A stretch of DNA of 14,527 nucleotides from Oscillospiraceae bacterium (GTDB lineage Bacteria > Bacillota > Clostridia > Oscillospirales > CAG-272): the NCBI GenBank assembly GCA_015065395.1, contig SVQJ01000029.1, forward strand, positions 1 through 14,527. Direction: 5' to 3'. Of the stretch, positions 6,377-13,313 are shown piece after piece; position 1 is the stretch's first letter, and each line of letters begins with the position of its first letter. A program made the translations under genes and the position numbers. Below the pieces are notes generated by a model, which did no database searches, was not told the origin of the DNA, and worked only from the letters and a program-made list of their open reading frames with translations.

Positions 6377-8434
6377 ATGAAGAAAAACGGATTTAGGGTC
6401 GCTATATGGTATATTGCTCTCATAGCGATCGTTATTGTGGCAATAGCAATGCTTTACGGCAATGCCGGCGCCAATGAAAAGCTGCAATACAGCGATATTA
6501 TCAACTATTTTAAGGAGGGCAGAGTCGAAAGCTACGATGTGAGCTATGATGACAGCACTGTCTCTCTTAAAATAACTGACGGCGAAGGTGATAAAAAGAC
6601 TGTTTCCAAGGTGAAATACGAGCTTGCTGATATTGAGACCTTCCTTGCCGATATTGATGAGTATAACGATAATATCAAGGAATATGACCGCATCCCCGCG
6701 AAAGTTCTTCCCTGGTGGGTAGGCTTCCTTCCCTATGTGATAATTGCCGTAATATTCATCCTTTTGTGGTGGTTTATGATGAGCCAGGCCGCAGGAGGCA
6801 AGGGCTCGAAGATCAACAGCTTCGGTAAAGCCCGTACTAAAACAGGTGACAAATCCAAGGTGTTCTTTTGCGACGTTGCGGGAGCTGACGAGGAAAAGGC
6901 AGAGCTTGAGGAGATCGTTGAGTTTTTGAAGGAGCCTCAGAAGTTTGCCGCTCTCGGTGCAAAGATTCCCCATGGAGTTCTGCTCATGGGCCCTCCCGGA
7001 ACAGGTAAGACCCTTTTGGCAAAGGCGGTTGCAGGCGAGGCAGGAGTTCCCTTCTTCTCCATTTCCGGTTCTGATTTTGTTGAAATGTATGTAGGTGTGG
7101 GTGCGTCCCGTGTGCGTGATCTTTTTGAAACAGCAAGACGCCATCCTGCTTCCATCGTTTTCATAGATGAGATAGATGCGGTAGGTCGTCAGAGAGGCAC
7201 AGGTCTCGGCGGCGGCCATGATGAGAGAGAGCAGACCTTAAACCAGCTTCTGGTGGAGATGGACGGCTTCGGTTCTACAGACGGTATTATAGTTATCGCT
7301 GCAACCAACCGCCCCGACGTTCTTGACCCTGCGCTTCTCCGTCCCGGCAGATTTGACAGACAGATCACCGTAAGCCAGCCCGATATAAAGGGCAGAGAAG
7401 AGATCCTGAAGGTCCATGCGCGCAATAAGCCTCTTGAGGCCGATGTGGATCTTGCGGTTATCGCAAAGAGCACCAGCGGATTTACAGGTGCCGATCTTTC
7501 AAACCTTTTGAACGAGGCGGCTCTCCTTGCGGCAAGAAAGAACAAGAATCTTATCGGCATGAACGAGATCGAGGAGGCCTTTACAAAGGTGGTTGCCGGA
7601 CCCGAGAAGAAGTCCATGCGCATCAAGGAATCCGAAAAGCTGAAGACCGCTTATCACGAGGCAGGTCACGCTATTCTTTCTCATGTGCTTCCCCTTATGG
7701 ATCCTGTTCACCGTATTTCCATCATCCCCAGCGGCGGAGCATTGGGCTATACACTCAACCTTCCCGAGGAGGATAAGTACAGCGTATACAGAAACGAGCT
7801 TAAGCAGAAGATATCCATGCTTCTCGGCGGCCGTGTTGCAGAGCAGCTGATATTCGATGATTTCTCCGGCGGAGCCTCCAATGATATCCAGAGAGCAACT
7901 CAGATCGCCCGTAAAATGGTAATGCAGCTGGGCATGAGCGATCTTGGCCCCATCCTTTTCGGAAGCGGTCACAGCGATACAGAGGTGTTCCTCGGACGTG
8001 ATTTCTCACAGAACCGTGATTTCTCCGAGGCTGTTGCCGCAAGGATCGATGAGGAAGTAAATAAGATAATCACAGAGGCATATAACGAAGCGAAGAGACT
8101 TCTTTCCGAGAATATAGATAAGCTTCATTTCGTTGCCAAATTCCTTCATAAGAATGAGATCATGGATGGCGAACAGTTCAGAAGAGCTATGGAAGAGGAT
8201 ATTACCTTTGAAGAGCTTGAGGAAATGGTTGCTGAGAGAAAGCGCAGAAGCGATGAGGAAAATGCACAAAGAGCTATTCAGATCGCTGAAAATGAGCGCC
8301 GCCGTGCAGAAGAGCGCGCCCGCCGTGAGGCAGAGGGTAAGACCACCGGTGAGATCCGTGTGGAGGATATCATGCGCGCACCCCGAAAGGAAGAGGATGA
8401 ATCTGATCCCGATAAGGATGATAAGGAACAGTAA
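6377..8434 (+). CDS. ftsH: ATP-dependent zinc metalloprotease FtsH
   Basis: FtsH is a hexameric membrane-bound AAA+ protease that degrades damaged membrane proteins and short-lived regulators. Two transmembrane helices flank an extracytoplasmic domain: about 8-27 and 114-134. The AAA domain has Walker A GPPGTGKT (205-212), pore loop MYVGVGASR (237-245, with Tyr in the usual Phe position, a known conservative variant), Walker B SIVFIDEID (259-267) and the second region of homology with AATNRPD and RPGRFDR. The protease domain has zinc site HEAGH (427-431, catalytic Glu428) and third ligand Asp503 in GGASNDIQRAT. The tail from about 612 to 685 is highly charged, likely a coiled coil with an Arg/Glu-rich then acidic end, longer than the E. 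coli tail. The 685-residue length fits Bacillota. GGAGG lies 5 bases before the ATG. Last gene of its operon. Confidence 0.97.
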   Translation: MKKNGFRVAIWYIALIAIVIVAIAMLYGNAGANEKLQYSDIINYFKEGRVESYDVSYDDSTVSLKITDGEGDKKTVSKVKYELADIETFLADIDEYNDNIKEYDRIPAKVLPWWVGFLPYVIIAVIFILLWWFMMSQAAGGKGSKINSFGKARTKTGDKSKVFFCDVAGADEEKAELEEIVEFLKEPQKFAALGAKIPHGVLLMGPPGTGKTLLAKAVAGEAGVPFFSISGSDFVEMYVGVGASRVRDLFETARRHPASIVFIDEIDAVGRQRGTGLGGGHDEREQTLNQLLVEMDGFGSTDGIIVIAATNRPDVLDPALLRPGRFDRQITVSQPDIKGREEILKVHARNKPLEADVDLAVIAKSTSGFTGADLSNLLNEAALLAARKNKNLIGMNEIEEAFTKVVAGPEKKSMRIKESEKLKTAYHEAGHAILSHVLPLMDPVHRISIIPSGGALGYTLNLPEEDKYSVYRNELKQKISMLLGGRVAEQLIFDDFSGGASNDIQRATQIARKMVMQLGMSDLGPILFGSGHSDTEVFLGRDFSQNRDFSEAVAARIDEEVNKIITEAYNEAKRLLSENIDKLHFVAKFLHKNEIMDGEQFRRAMEEDITFEELEEMVAERKRRSDEENAQRAIQIAENERRRAEERARREAEGKTTGEIRVEDIMRAPRKEEDESDPDKDDKEQ

Positions 8435-8480
8435 TCTGCCCTGTTGTGAAAAGTAAGTGCTGAAAAAGTAAATAACAATC

Positions 8481-8530
8481 GATCCCCTGCCAAAGCATTT
8501 TTTAGCTTTTGCAGGGGATCTTCCTCTTTT
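8481..8530 (+). terminator. Strong intrinsic terminator after ftsH
   Basis: Arms GATCCCCTGCCAAAGC (8481-8496) and GCTTTTGCAGGGGATC (8505-8520) pair over 16 bases with one mismatch around an 8-base loop, followed by TTCCTCTTTT. It lies 46 bases after the ftsH stop and closes the tilS-hpt-ftsH unit. The U tract is interrupted by cytosines, but the stem is strong. Confidence 0.85.
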
Positions 8531-8587
8531 CACGCTTGGGCATCTTTTGTTTTGAGATCTTTAGCAAAACCCATTAATAAAGTTTTT

Positions 8588-8628
8588 TGCAGAGCTTTTA
8601 TTCAAAAAAGCGACCGTTTTTTTCTGCA
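8588..8628. repeat. Nested inverted repeats in the ftsH-uvrA gap
   Basis: Outer arms TGCAGA (8588-8593) and TCTGCA (8623-8628) enclose an inner hairpin GCTTTT/AAAAGC (8594-8599, 8606-8611). The rest of the 352-base gap (8435-8786) holds the ftsH terminator, A/T-rich DNA with no plausible small gene, and the uvrA promoter. Function unknown; the inner arms are A/T-rich and may be chance. Confidence 0.3.
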
Positions 8629-8720
8629 GATCCGGAATTGCACAGATAAAGCTGTTGTGTTCTGCTGTTTTGGGAATACTTACGGAAAAGGCAGTTATAA
8701 GGATCCTGAAATTTATACCT

Positions 8721-8753
8721 CCCATTGACAATGGGGAGATTTTGTAGTATCAT
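8721..8753 (+). promoter_or_regulatory. uvrA promoter with a palindrome over the -35 box
   Basis: Perfect -35 TTGACA (8725-8730), a 17-base spacer and TATCAT (8748-8753); the predicted start is near 8760, about 26 bases before the uvrA ATG. The -35 is embedded in CCCATTGACAATGGG (8721-8735), perfect 7-base arms around one base, a layout that would let a dimeric repressor block it. It does not resemble the Bacillota LexA box (GAAC-N4-GTTC), and I found no LexA box nearby. Confidence 0.75.
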
Positions 8754-8786
8754 TAAATAAACATTTGTTTCTCGGAGACTTTTTGT

Positions 8787-11627
8787 ATGGCAAAATATGT
8801 GAATGTGCGCGGTGTGCGCGTTAACAATCTTAAAAATATAGATGTTTCCATTCCCCGTGAAAAGCTGGTGGTATTAACGGGCCTTTCAGGAAGCGGGAAA
8901 TCCTCGCTGGCATTTGATACGATATATGCAGAGGGTCACCGCCGCTTTGTGGAAAGCCTTTCTTCCTATGCGAGAATGTTTCTTGGGCAGATGGATAAGC
9001 CGGATATCGATTCCATAGAGGGACTTTCTCCTGCTATTTCCATAGATCAGAAAACAACGTCCAAAAATCCCCGTTCAACTGTTGGAACGGTAACGGAGAT
9101 ATACGATTATCTTCGCCTTTTATATGCAAGAGTGGGAACTCCCCATTGTCCCGTTTGCGGCAAGGAGATCACTCAGCAGTCCACGGATCAGATACTTGAT
9201 AAGATAATGGCCCTTCCCGATGGGGAAAGATTTTATGTTCTTGCTCCCATGGTACGGGGAAAGAAGGGACGGCATGAAAAAATATTTGAGGATGCTAAAC
9301 GCTCGGGCTTTGCAAGAGTGAGGGTGGACGGTATCATTTACGATCTTTCCGAGGAGATCAATCTTGAAAAGAATCAAAAGCATACCGTTGAAATAATGGT
9401 GGACCGTCTCGTTATGAGAGAGGATATCCGTTCCCGACTTACGGACAGCGTTGAGACCGCTCTTCGGGAAAGCGGAGGCAAGCTTCTTATAGCAACCGTT
9501 CCCAGAGACGGAGGAGACGGTGAGGAAATATATTTTTCCCAAAGCTATGCCTGCGATGAGCACGGGATATCTTTGGGAGATCTTGAGCCCAGAATGTTTT
9601 CCTTCAATAATCCCTTTGGAGCCTGCTCAAAATGCGCAGGCCTGGGAGTTATGATGAGGGTTTCCAAGGAAAAGATAATCCCCGATGATTCTCTCTCTCT
9701 TCTTGAAGCCGGTATCGCCGTCAACGGATTCAAAAGTCTGGGACCCGATACGTGGACAGGTCCCCTCATTGCTGCCGTGGGCGAAAGGCACGGATTTGCT
9801 ATGGATCAGCCTTTGTCTACATTTTCAAAAGAGGCTATGGATGCCCTTCTTTACGGCACCGGCGTGGAGACATACGAGGTCATCCGTTCGTTCGGAGCTC
9901 GCAGGCAAAGACAGGTGGCTAAGTTTGACGGAGTCATCAGCATCATAAACCAAAGAGCCAATATAAACGGTGAGGAAGGGGACTATTATACCCGCTTCAT
10001 GGAGGAGCTGGATTGTCCTGATTGCCGCGGATCAAGACTTAATCCCGAAGCCTTGGCGGTAACCGTTGGAGGCGTTTCCATAGACCGATTCTGTGCCATG
10101 AGCGTGGCAGATGCCCTCGATTTTACAAATTCTCTTGTATTCACCGAAAGTCAGATGCAAATAGCGAAGGAGATCATAAAAGAGCTGAAGGCTCGCCTTG
10201 GCTTCCTCGTGGCAGTGGGTCTTGATTATCTTTCACTTTCGAGAAAAAGCGGAACCCTGTCCGGAGGGGAAGCTCAGCGCATCCGCCTTGCAACCCAGAT
10301 CGGCTCGTCCCTTGCGGGAGTGCTCTATATTTTGGATGAGCCCTCTATCGGCCTCCACCAAAGAGATAATTCAAAGCTTATTGCAACTCTGAAGCAGCTT
10401 CGCGATCTTGGCAACAGTGTTATCGTTGTTGAACATGATGAAGAAACCATGCTTGAATCGGATTATATCATAGATATAGGCCCCGGCGCCGGAATACACG
10501 GCGGAGAGGTGGTGGCAACGGGAACACCGAAGCAGATAATGGGAAATAAAAATTCTCTCACGGGACTGTATCTTTCCGGAAAGAAAAAGATAGAAGTTCC
10601 GAAATGTCGCAGACCCGGAAACGGTAATTTCCTTACGGTGCTTGGTGCCGCCGAGCATAATCTTAAAGGAATTGACGTTTCCATTCCCCTCGGTGCTTTC
10701 GTTTGCGTCACGGGAGTTTCGGGAAGCGGTAAATCCAGCCTCGTAAACGGCATCATAAAGAATGCTCTTGCACAAAAGCTTAACCGTGCAATGACCTGGC
10801 CGGGCAAACACAAAAAAATATTGGGTGCGGAAAACCTTGATAAGATCATCGATATAGATCAAAGCCCCATCGGCAGGACCCCCAGATCGAATCCTGCCAC
10901 CTATACGGGACTTTTCACGGATATCCGTGAGCTTTTTGCCAAAACTCCCGCAGCGAATCTGCGCGGCTATAGCTCCGGCAGATTCTCCTTTAATGTAAAG
11001 GGAGGCAGATGCGAGGCCTGCGAGGGTGACGGCGTTAAGAAGATCGAAATGCATTTTCTTCCCGACGTTTACGTGACCTGCGATGTGTGCCACGGTAAAA
11101 GATATAACAGGGAGACCCTTGAGGTCAAGTATAAAGGAAAGAGCATTTCAGATGTGCTTGAAATGACCGTTGAGGAGGGGGTTGAGTTCTTCTGCGATAT
11201 CCCCAAGATACGCGACAGATTAAAAACTCTTCTGGACGTGGGACTGGGATATATAAAGATAGGTCAGTCCTCTACTACCCTTTCCGGCGGCGAAGCGCAG
11301 AGAGTCAAGCTTGCAACAGAGCTTTCCAGACGCTCAACAGGCAGAACCATATACGTATTGGATGAGCCTACCACGGGTCTGCATTCCGCTGATGTGGAAA
11401 AGCTTATTGAGGTGCTTCAAAGGCTTGTTGACGGCGGAAATACCGTTCTTATTATCGAGCATAATCTTGATATGATAAAGACCGCAGACTATATCATAGA
11501 TCTTGGACCCGAAGGTGGCGATGCGGGAGGCAATATCGTTTGCACCGGAACTCCCGAGGAGGTGGCAAAATGCGAAAGCTCGTATACGGGACAGTTTTTG
11601 AAGGATAAACTCACTTCCCTCTGTTGA
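8787..11627 (+). CDS. uvrA: Excinuclease ABC subunit UvrA
   Basis: UvrA is the damage-recognition ATPase of nucleotide excision repair; a dimer loads UvrB at DNA lesions. The 946 residues match the usual 940-960. Two ABC modules are complete: Walker A GLSGSGKS (32-39) and GVSGSGKS (643-650), signatures LSGGEAQR (491-498, 832-839), and Walker B LYILDEPS (513-520) and IYVLDEPT (855-862). Zinc-site cysteines: CPVC (121-124), C280/C283 in ACSKCAGLG, CPDC (410-413), CEAC (742-745) and CDVC (765-768). The partner of C280/C283 reads CDEH (256-259), Cys-x2-His where many UvrAs have Cys-x2-Cys; His can bind zinc. GGAGA lies 8 bases before the ATG. uvrB and uvrC are not adjacent; uvrA stands alone under its own promoter. 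Confidence 0.98.
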   Translation: MAKYVNVRGVRVNNLKNIDVSIPREKLVVLTGLSGSGKSSLAFDTIYAEGHRRFVESLSSYARMFLGQMDKPDIDSIEGLSPAISIDQKTTSKNPRSTVGTVTEIYDYLRLLYARVGTPHCPVCGKEITQQSTDQILDKIMALPDGERFYVLAPMVRGKKGRHEKIFEDAKRSGFARVRVDGIIYDLSEEINLEKNQKHTVEIMVDRLVMREDIRSRLTDSVETALRESGGKLLIATVPRDGGDGEEIYFSQSYACDEHGISLGDLEPRMFSFNNPFGACSKCAGLGVMMRVSKEKIIPDDSLSLLEAGIAVNGFKSLGPDTWTGPLIAAVGERHGFAMDQPLSTFSKEAMDALLYGTGVETYEVIRSFGARRQRQVAKFDGVISIINQRANINGEEGDYYTRFMEELDCPDCRGSRLNPEALAVTVGGVSIDRFCAMSVADALDFTNSLVFTESQMQIAKEIIKELKARLGFLVAVGLDYLSLSRKSGTLSGGEAQRIRLATQIGSSLAGVLYILDEPSIGLHQRDNSKLIATLKQLRDLGNSVIVVEHDEETMLESDYIIDIGPGAGIHGGEVVATGTPKQIMGNKNSLTGLYLSGKKKIEVPKCRRPGNGNFLTVLGAAEHNLKGIDVSIPLGAFVCVTGVSGSGKSSLVNGIIKNALAQKLNRAMTWPGKHKKILGAENLDKIIDIDQSPIGRTPRSNPATYTGLFTDIRELFAKTPAANLRGYSSGRFSFNVKGGRCEACEGDGVKKIEMHFLPDVYVTCDVCHGKRYNRETLEVKYKGKSISDVLEMTVEEGVEFFCDIPKIRDRLKTLLDVGLGYIKIGQSSTTLSGGEAQRVKLATELSRRSTGRTIYVLDEPTTGLHSADVEKLIEVLQRLVDGGNTVLIIEHNLDMIKTADYIIDLGPEGGDAGGNIVCTGTPEEVAKCESSYTGQFLKDKLTSLC

Positions 11628-11652
11628 CTTTGGAAAGGATATTTGGTATAAT
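11624..11652 (+). promoter_or_regulatory. Strong promoter of the lipoprotein gene, overlapping the uvrA stop
   Basis: TTGACT (11624-11629), a 17-base spacer and a perfect TATAAT (11647-11652). The TGA stop codon of uvrA lies inside the -35 hexamer. The predicted start near 11659 gives a leader of about 25 bases. No terminator separates uvrA from this gene, so read-through is also possible. Confidence 0.8.
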
Positions 11653-11683
11653 TTCCGTAGATTTTACTTTTAGAGGTAATTTT

Positions 11684-12379
11684 ATGAAAAGAATTGTAGC
11701 TTCCCTTCTTCTTGTTATCCTCGCGCTCACTGTCCTTGCCTCCTGCGAGGAAAAGATCGATGCGGATTTTATCAATATGGATGCCGATAAGGTGGAGAGG
11801 ATCCATTTCACCCAAAATCCCGATGCTGCCGTCGATGCAGCTTCCTTCGTTGCTGCCTATAACGATGCTGAGTTCGTTAAGGGATGCAAGAGCTCCTACG
11901 GTACAAAAACAACCAATGTTGTAGTAGTCAGCCTTGGGGACGATGTTTTCACTCTCTATCCCGAAAAGAAGGATCGCTTTGTGGTTGACACAAGCCTTTC
12001 CGATGCCAATTATATTATCAAATCCAAGGATCTCTATACCATTTACAGAAAGGCTATCGGCGAGCTTCCTCCCGATGCGGTGTTTGTAAAGCTTAACGAG
12101 GATGAGGAATCCAAGGTAACTTCCGTACTCTATCCCGATGCTGCGATCGATGCAGGCGCTTTTGTTAAGGCATATAACAGCGCAAAGTTTATTGAGGGTA
12201 CTCATGAGAAGGCCGAATCCAAGTATAAGGATGTTATCGTTGTAACCTCAGAAAGTACGGCACTTGTTGTTTATTTCGTCGGAGAAGACAGATTCATCGT
12301 TTCCACTGAGCTTTCAAGCGCGGATTATATCATCGAGAGCGCAGAGCTTGCAAAGCTTTACAAGGCTATTTCAAAATAA
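11684..12379 (+). CDS. Putative lipoprotein with two tandem copies of an uncharacterised domain
   Basis: Family not recognised. The N-terminus is a clear lipoprotein signal peptide: MKR, hydrophobic core to about residue 17 and lipobox LASC with lipidated Cys21, so the 231-residue protein should be anchored on the outer face of the membrane. The mature part has two copies of one domain, at about 36-122 and 143-229, offset by about 105 residues. Shared features are PDAAVDAASFVAAYNDAEF versus PDAAIDAGAFVKAYNSAKF, DRFVVDT versus DRFIVST, SDANYIIKSKDL versus SADYIIESAEL, and a final Y-(R/K)-KA-I. The start is the ATG with AGAGG 7 bases upstream; an upstream TTG would lie at the uvrA stop and inside the promoter. 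A strong promoter precedes it. It may sense or bind something at the surface, but nothing here shows what. Confidence 0.85.
   Translation: MKRIVASLLLVILALTVLASCEEKIDADFINMDADKVERIHFTQNPDAAVDAASFVAAYNDAEFVKGCKSSYGTKTTNVVVVSLGDDVFTLYPEKKDRFVVDTSLSDANYIIKSKDLYTIYRKAIGELPPDAVFVKLNEDEESKVTSVLYPDAAIDAGAFVKAYNSAKFIEGTHEKAESKYKDVIVVTSESTALVVYFVGEDRFIVSTELSSADYIIESAELAKLYKAISK
11789..12370 (+). repeat. Internal tandem domain duplication in the lipoprotein gene
   Basis: Repeat A spans 11789-12049 and repeat B 12110-12370. The best-preserved nucleotide block is CCCGATGCTGC-GATGCAG, at 11819-11840 and 12134-12155, 22 bases with two differences. The remainder has diverged at DNA level while the protein pattern holds, so the duplication is not recent. 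Confidence 0.8.
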
Positions 12380-12383
12380 AAGA

Positions 12384-12402
12384 GGGGAGGCATTGCCTCC
12401 CC
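12384..12402 (+). terminator. Stem-loop between the lipoprotein gene and the radical SAM gene
   Basis: GGGGAGGC and GCCTCCCC form a perfect 8-bp G/C-rich stem with a 3-base loop, 4 bases after the lipoprotein stop and 10 bases before the next ATG. The following AATATTGTAT is not a real U tract, so it may be an attenuator, a weak terminator or a processing/stability hairpin. Its left arm carries the only strong GGAGG in the gap. Read on the minus strand the stem is followed by TCTTTTATTTTG, but no minus-strand gene ends here. Confidence 0.5.
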
Positions 12403-12412
12403 AATATTGTAT

Positions 12413-13297
12413 ATGACAGAATTGGATATTAAAAGCTGCACCCTCTGCCCAAGAGAATGCCGCGCAGACAGAACTGCAGGGATCGGCTTTTGCGGCGAAG
12501 GCGACAGCGTGAGGATCGCAAAAATTATGCTCCACCGATGGGAGGAGCCCTGTATCAGCGGTGCTGACCCTAAAAGGGGAAGCGGTGCGATATTTTTTTC
12601 GGGATGCCCCCTTCATTGTGTTTATTGCCAGAATCGGGAAATAAGCGGCGGCGGTAAGGGAAAACTGTATACCCCCAAGGAGCTTTGCGATGAAATGCGC
12701 CGACTTGAGGATATGGGTGCGTATAATATTAATTTTGTGACTCCGACGCATTTTATCCATAAGATCATAGAAGCTTTGGAGATATACCGTCCGTCAGTTC
12801 CCACAGTATTCAATACCGGCGGTTATGAAAAGGAAGAAACGCTGAAGGCTCTTGCTCCCTATGCAGATATCTTTTTGACGGATCTCAAGTATTTTTCTGC
12901 TCAGACGGCACAGAAATATTCAAATTGCCCGGATTATCCCTCCGTTGCATTGAATGCTCTGCGGGTAATGGTGGATATTACGGGAAAGCCCCGTCTTGAC
13001 AGCGAAGGAATGCTAAAGAAGGGAGTTATCCTGCGACATCTGATCCTCCCCGGAGGCCGGCATGACAGCAAGGCCGTTCTTTCGGCTGCCAAGGATGCGG
13101 TGGGATGTGACAGCGTGATCCTCAGTCTTATGAGCCAATATACTCCGGAATTTGCTCCTGAAAATGAAAAAGTGCTTAAAAGGGGAATAACCTCTTTTGA
13201 ATATAATGATGTCCTTGACCATGCCGCGTCTCTTGGCTTTTCAGGCTACGGTCAGGATAAATCCAGTGCCACAAAAGCATATACCCCCGATTTTTAG
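12413..13297 (+). CDS. PflX-like radical SAM protein (pyruvate formate-lyase activase homologue)
   Basis: Radical SAM proteins bind a 4Fe-4S cluster through CX3CX2C and cleave S-adenosylmethionine to start radical chemistry. Here the motif is C65, C69, C72 in FFSGCPLHCVYCQN. The sequence fits the PflX group (COG1313), homologues of pyruvate formate-lyase activase whose substrate is not established. A second cysteine set at the N-terminus, CTLCPREC plus Cys27 (C9, C12, C16, C27), is typical of the group and may bind metal. Other conserved parts are HRWEEPCISG (41-50), VFNTGGYEKEETL (132-144), DIFLTDLKY (152-160) and RHLILPGG (208-215). The 294-residue length is usual. Start: ATG at 12413; a TTG two codons earlier is possible. 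Neither has a well-placed Shine-Dalgarno, since GGAGG is 22 bases away inside a hairpin arm. No formate-lyase gene is nearby. glf follows after 16 bases. Confidence 0.88.
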   Translation: MTELDIKSCTLCPRECRADRTAGIGFCGEGDSVRIAKIMLHRWEEPCISGADPKRGSGAIFFSGCPLHCVYCQNREISGGGKGKLYTPKELCDEMRRLEDMGAYNINFVTPTHFIHKIIEALEIYRPSVPTVFNTGGYEKEETLKALAPYADIFLTDLKYFSAQTAQKYSNCPDYPSVALNALRVMVDITGKPRLDSEGMLKKGVILRHLILPGGRHDSKAVLSAAKDAVGCDSVILSLMSQYTPEFAPENEKVLKRGITSFEYNDVLDHAASLGFSGYGQDKSSATKAYTPDF

Positions 13298-13313
13298 TGA
13301 GGAAGGTAGAAAG

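Noticed and set aside
6305..7219. 304-codon open frame antisense to ftsH and the end of hpt
   Set aside because: It is a reverse-strand shadow of two certain genes, with no start signal and no recognisable domain.
8531..8720. Possible small gene or ncRNA between ftsH and uvrA
   Set aside because: No open frame with a ribosome binding site on either strand and no promoter-terminator pair enclosing a transcript; only weak A/T-rich inverted repeats.
10371..11093. 240-codon open frame antisense to uvrA
   Set aside because: It is a shadow frame within the second ABC module of UvrA, with no independent support.
11624..11683. Upstream TTG start extending the lipoprotein by 20 residues
   Set aside because: It would place the start codon inside the -35 box and bury the signal peptide behind 20 extra residues; the ATG at 11684 has a proper AGAGG.
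13197..13313. Upstream in-frame starts for glf
   Set aside because: They lie inside the radical SAM gene; the ATG at 13314 has AGGAAGG and begins exactly at the Rossmann fold.
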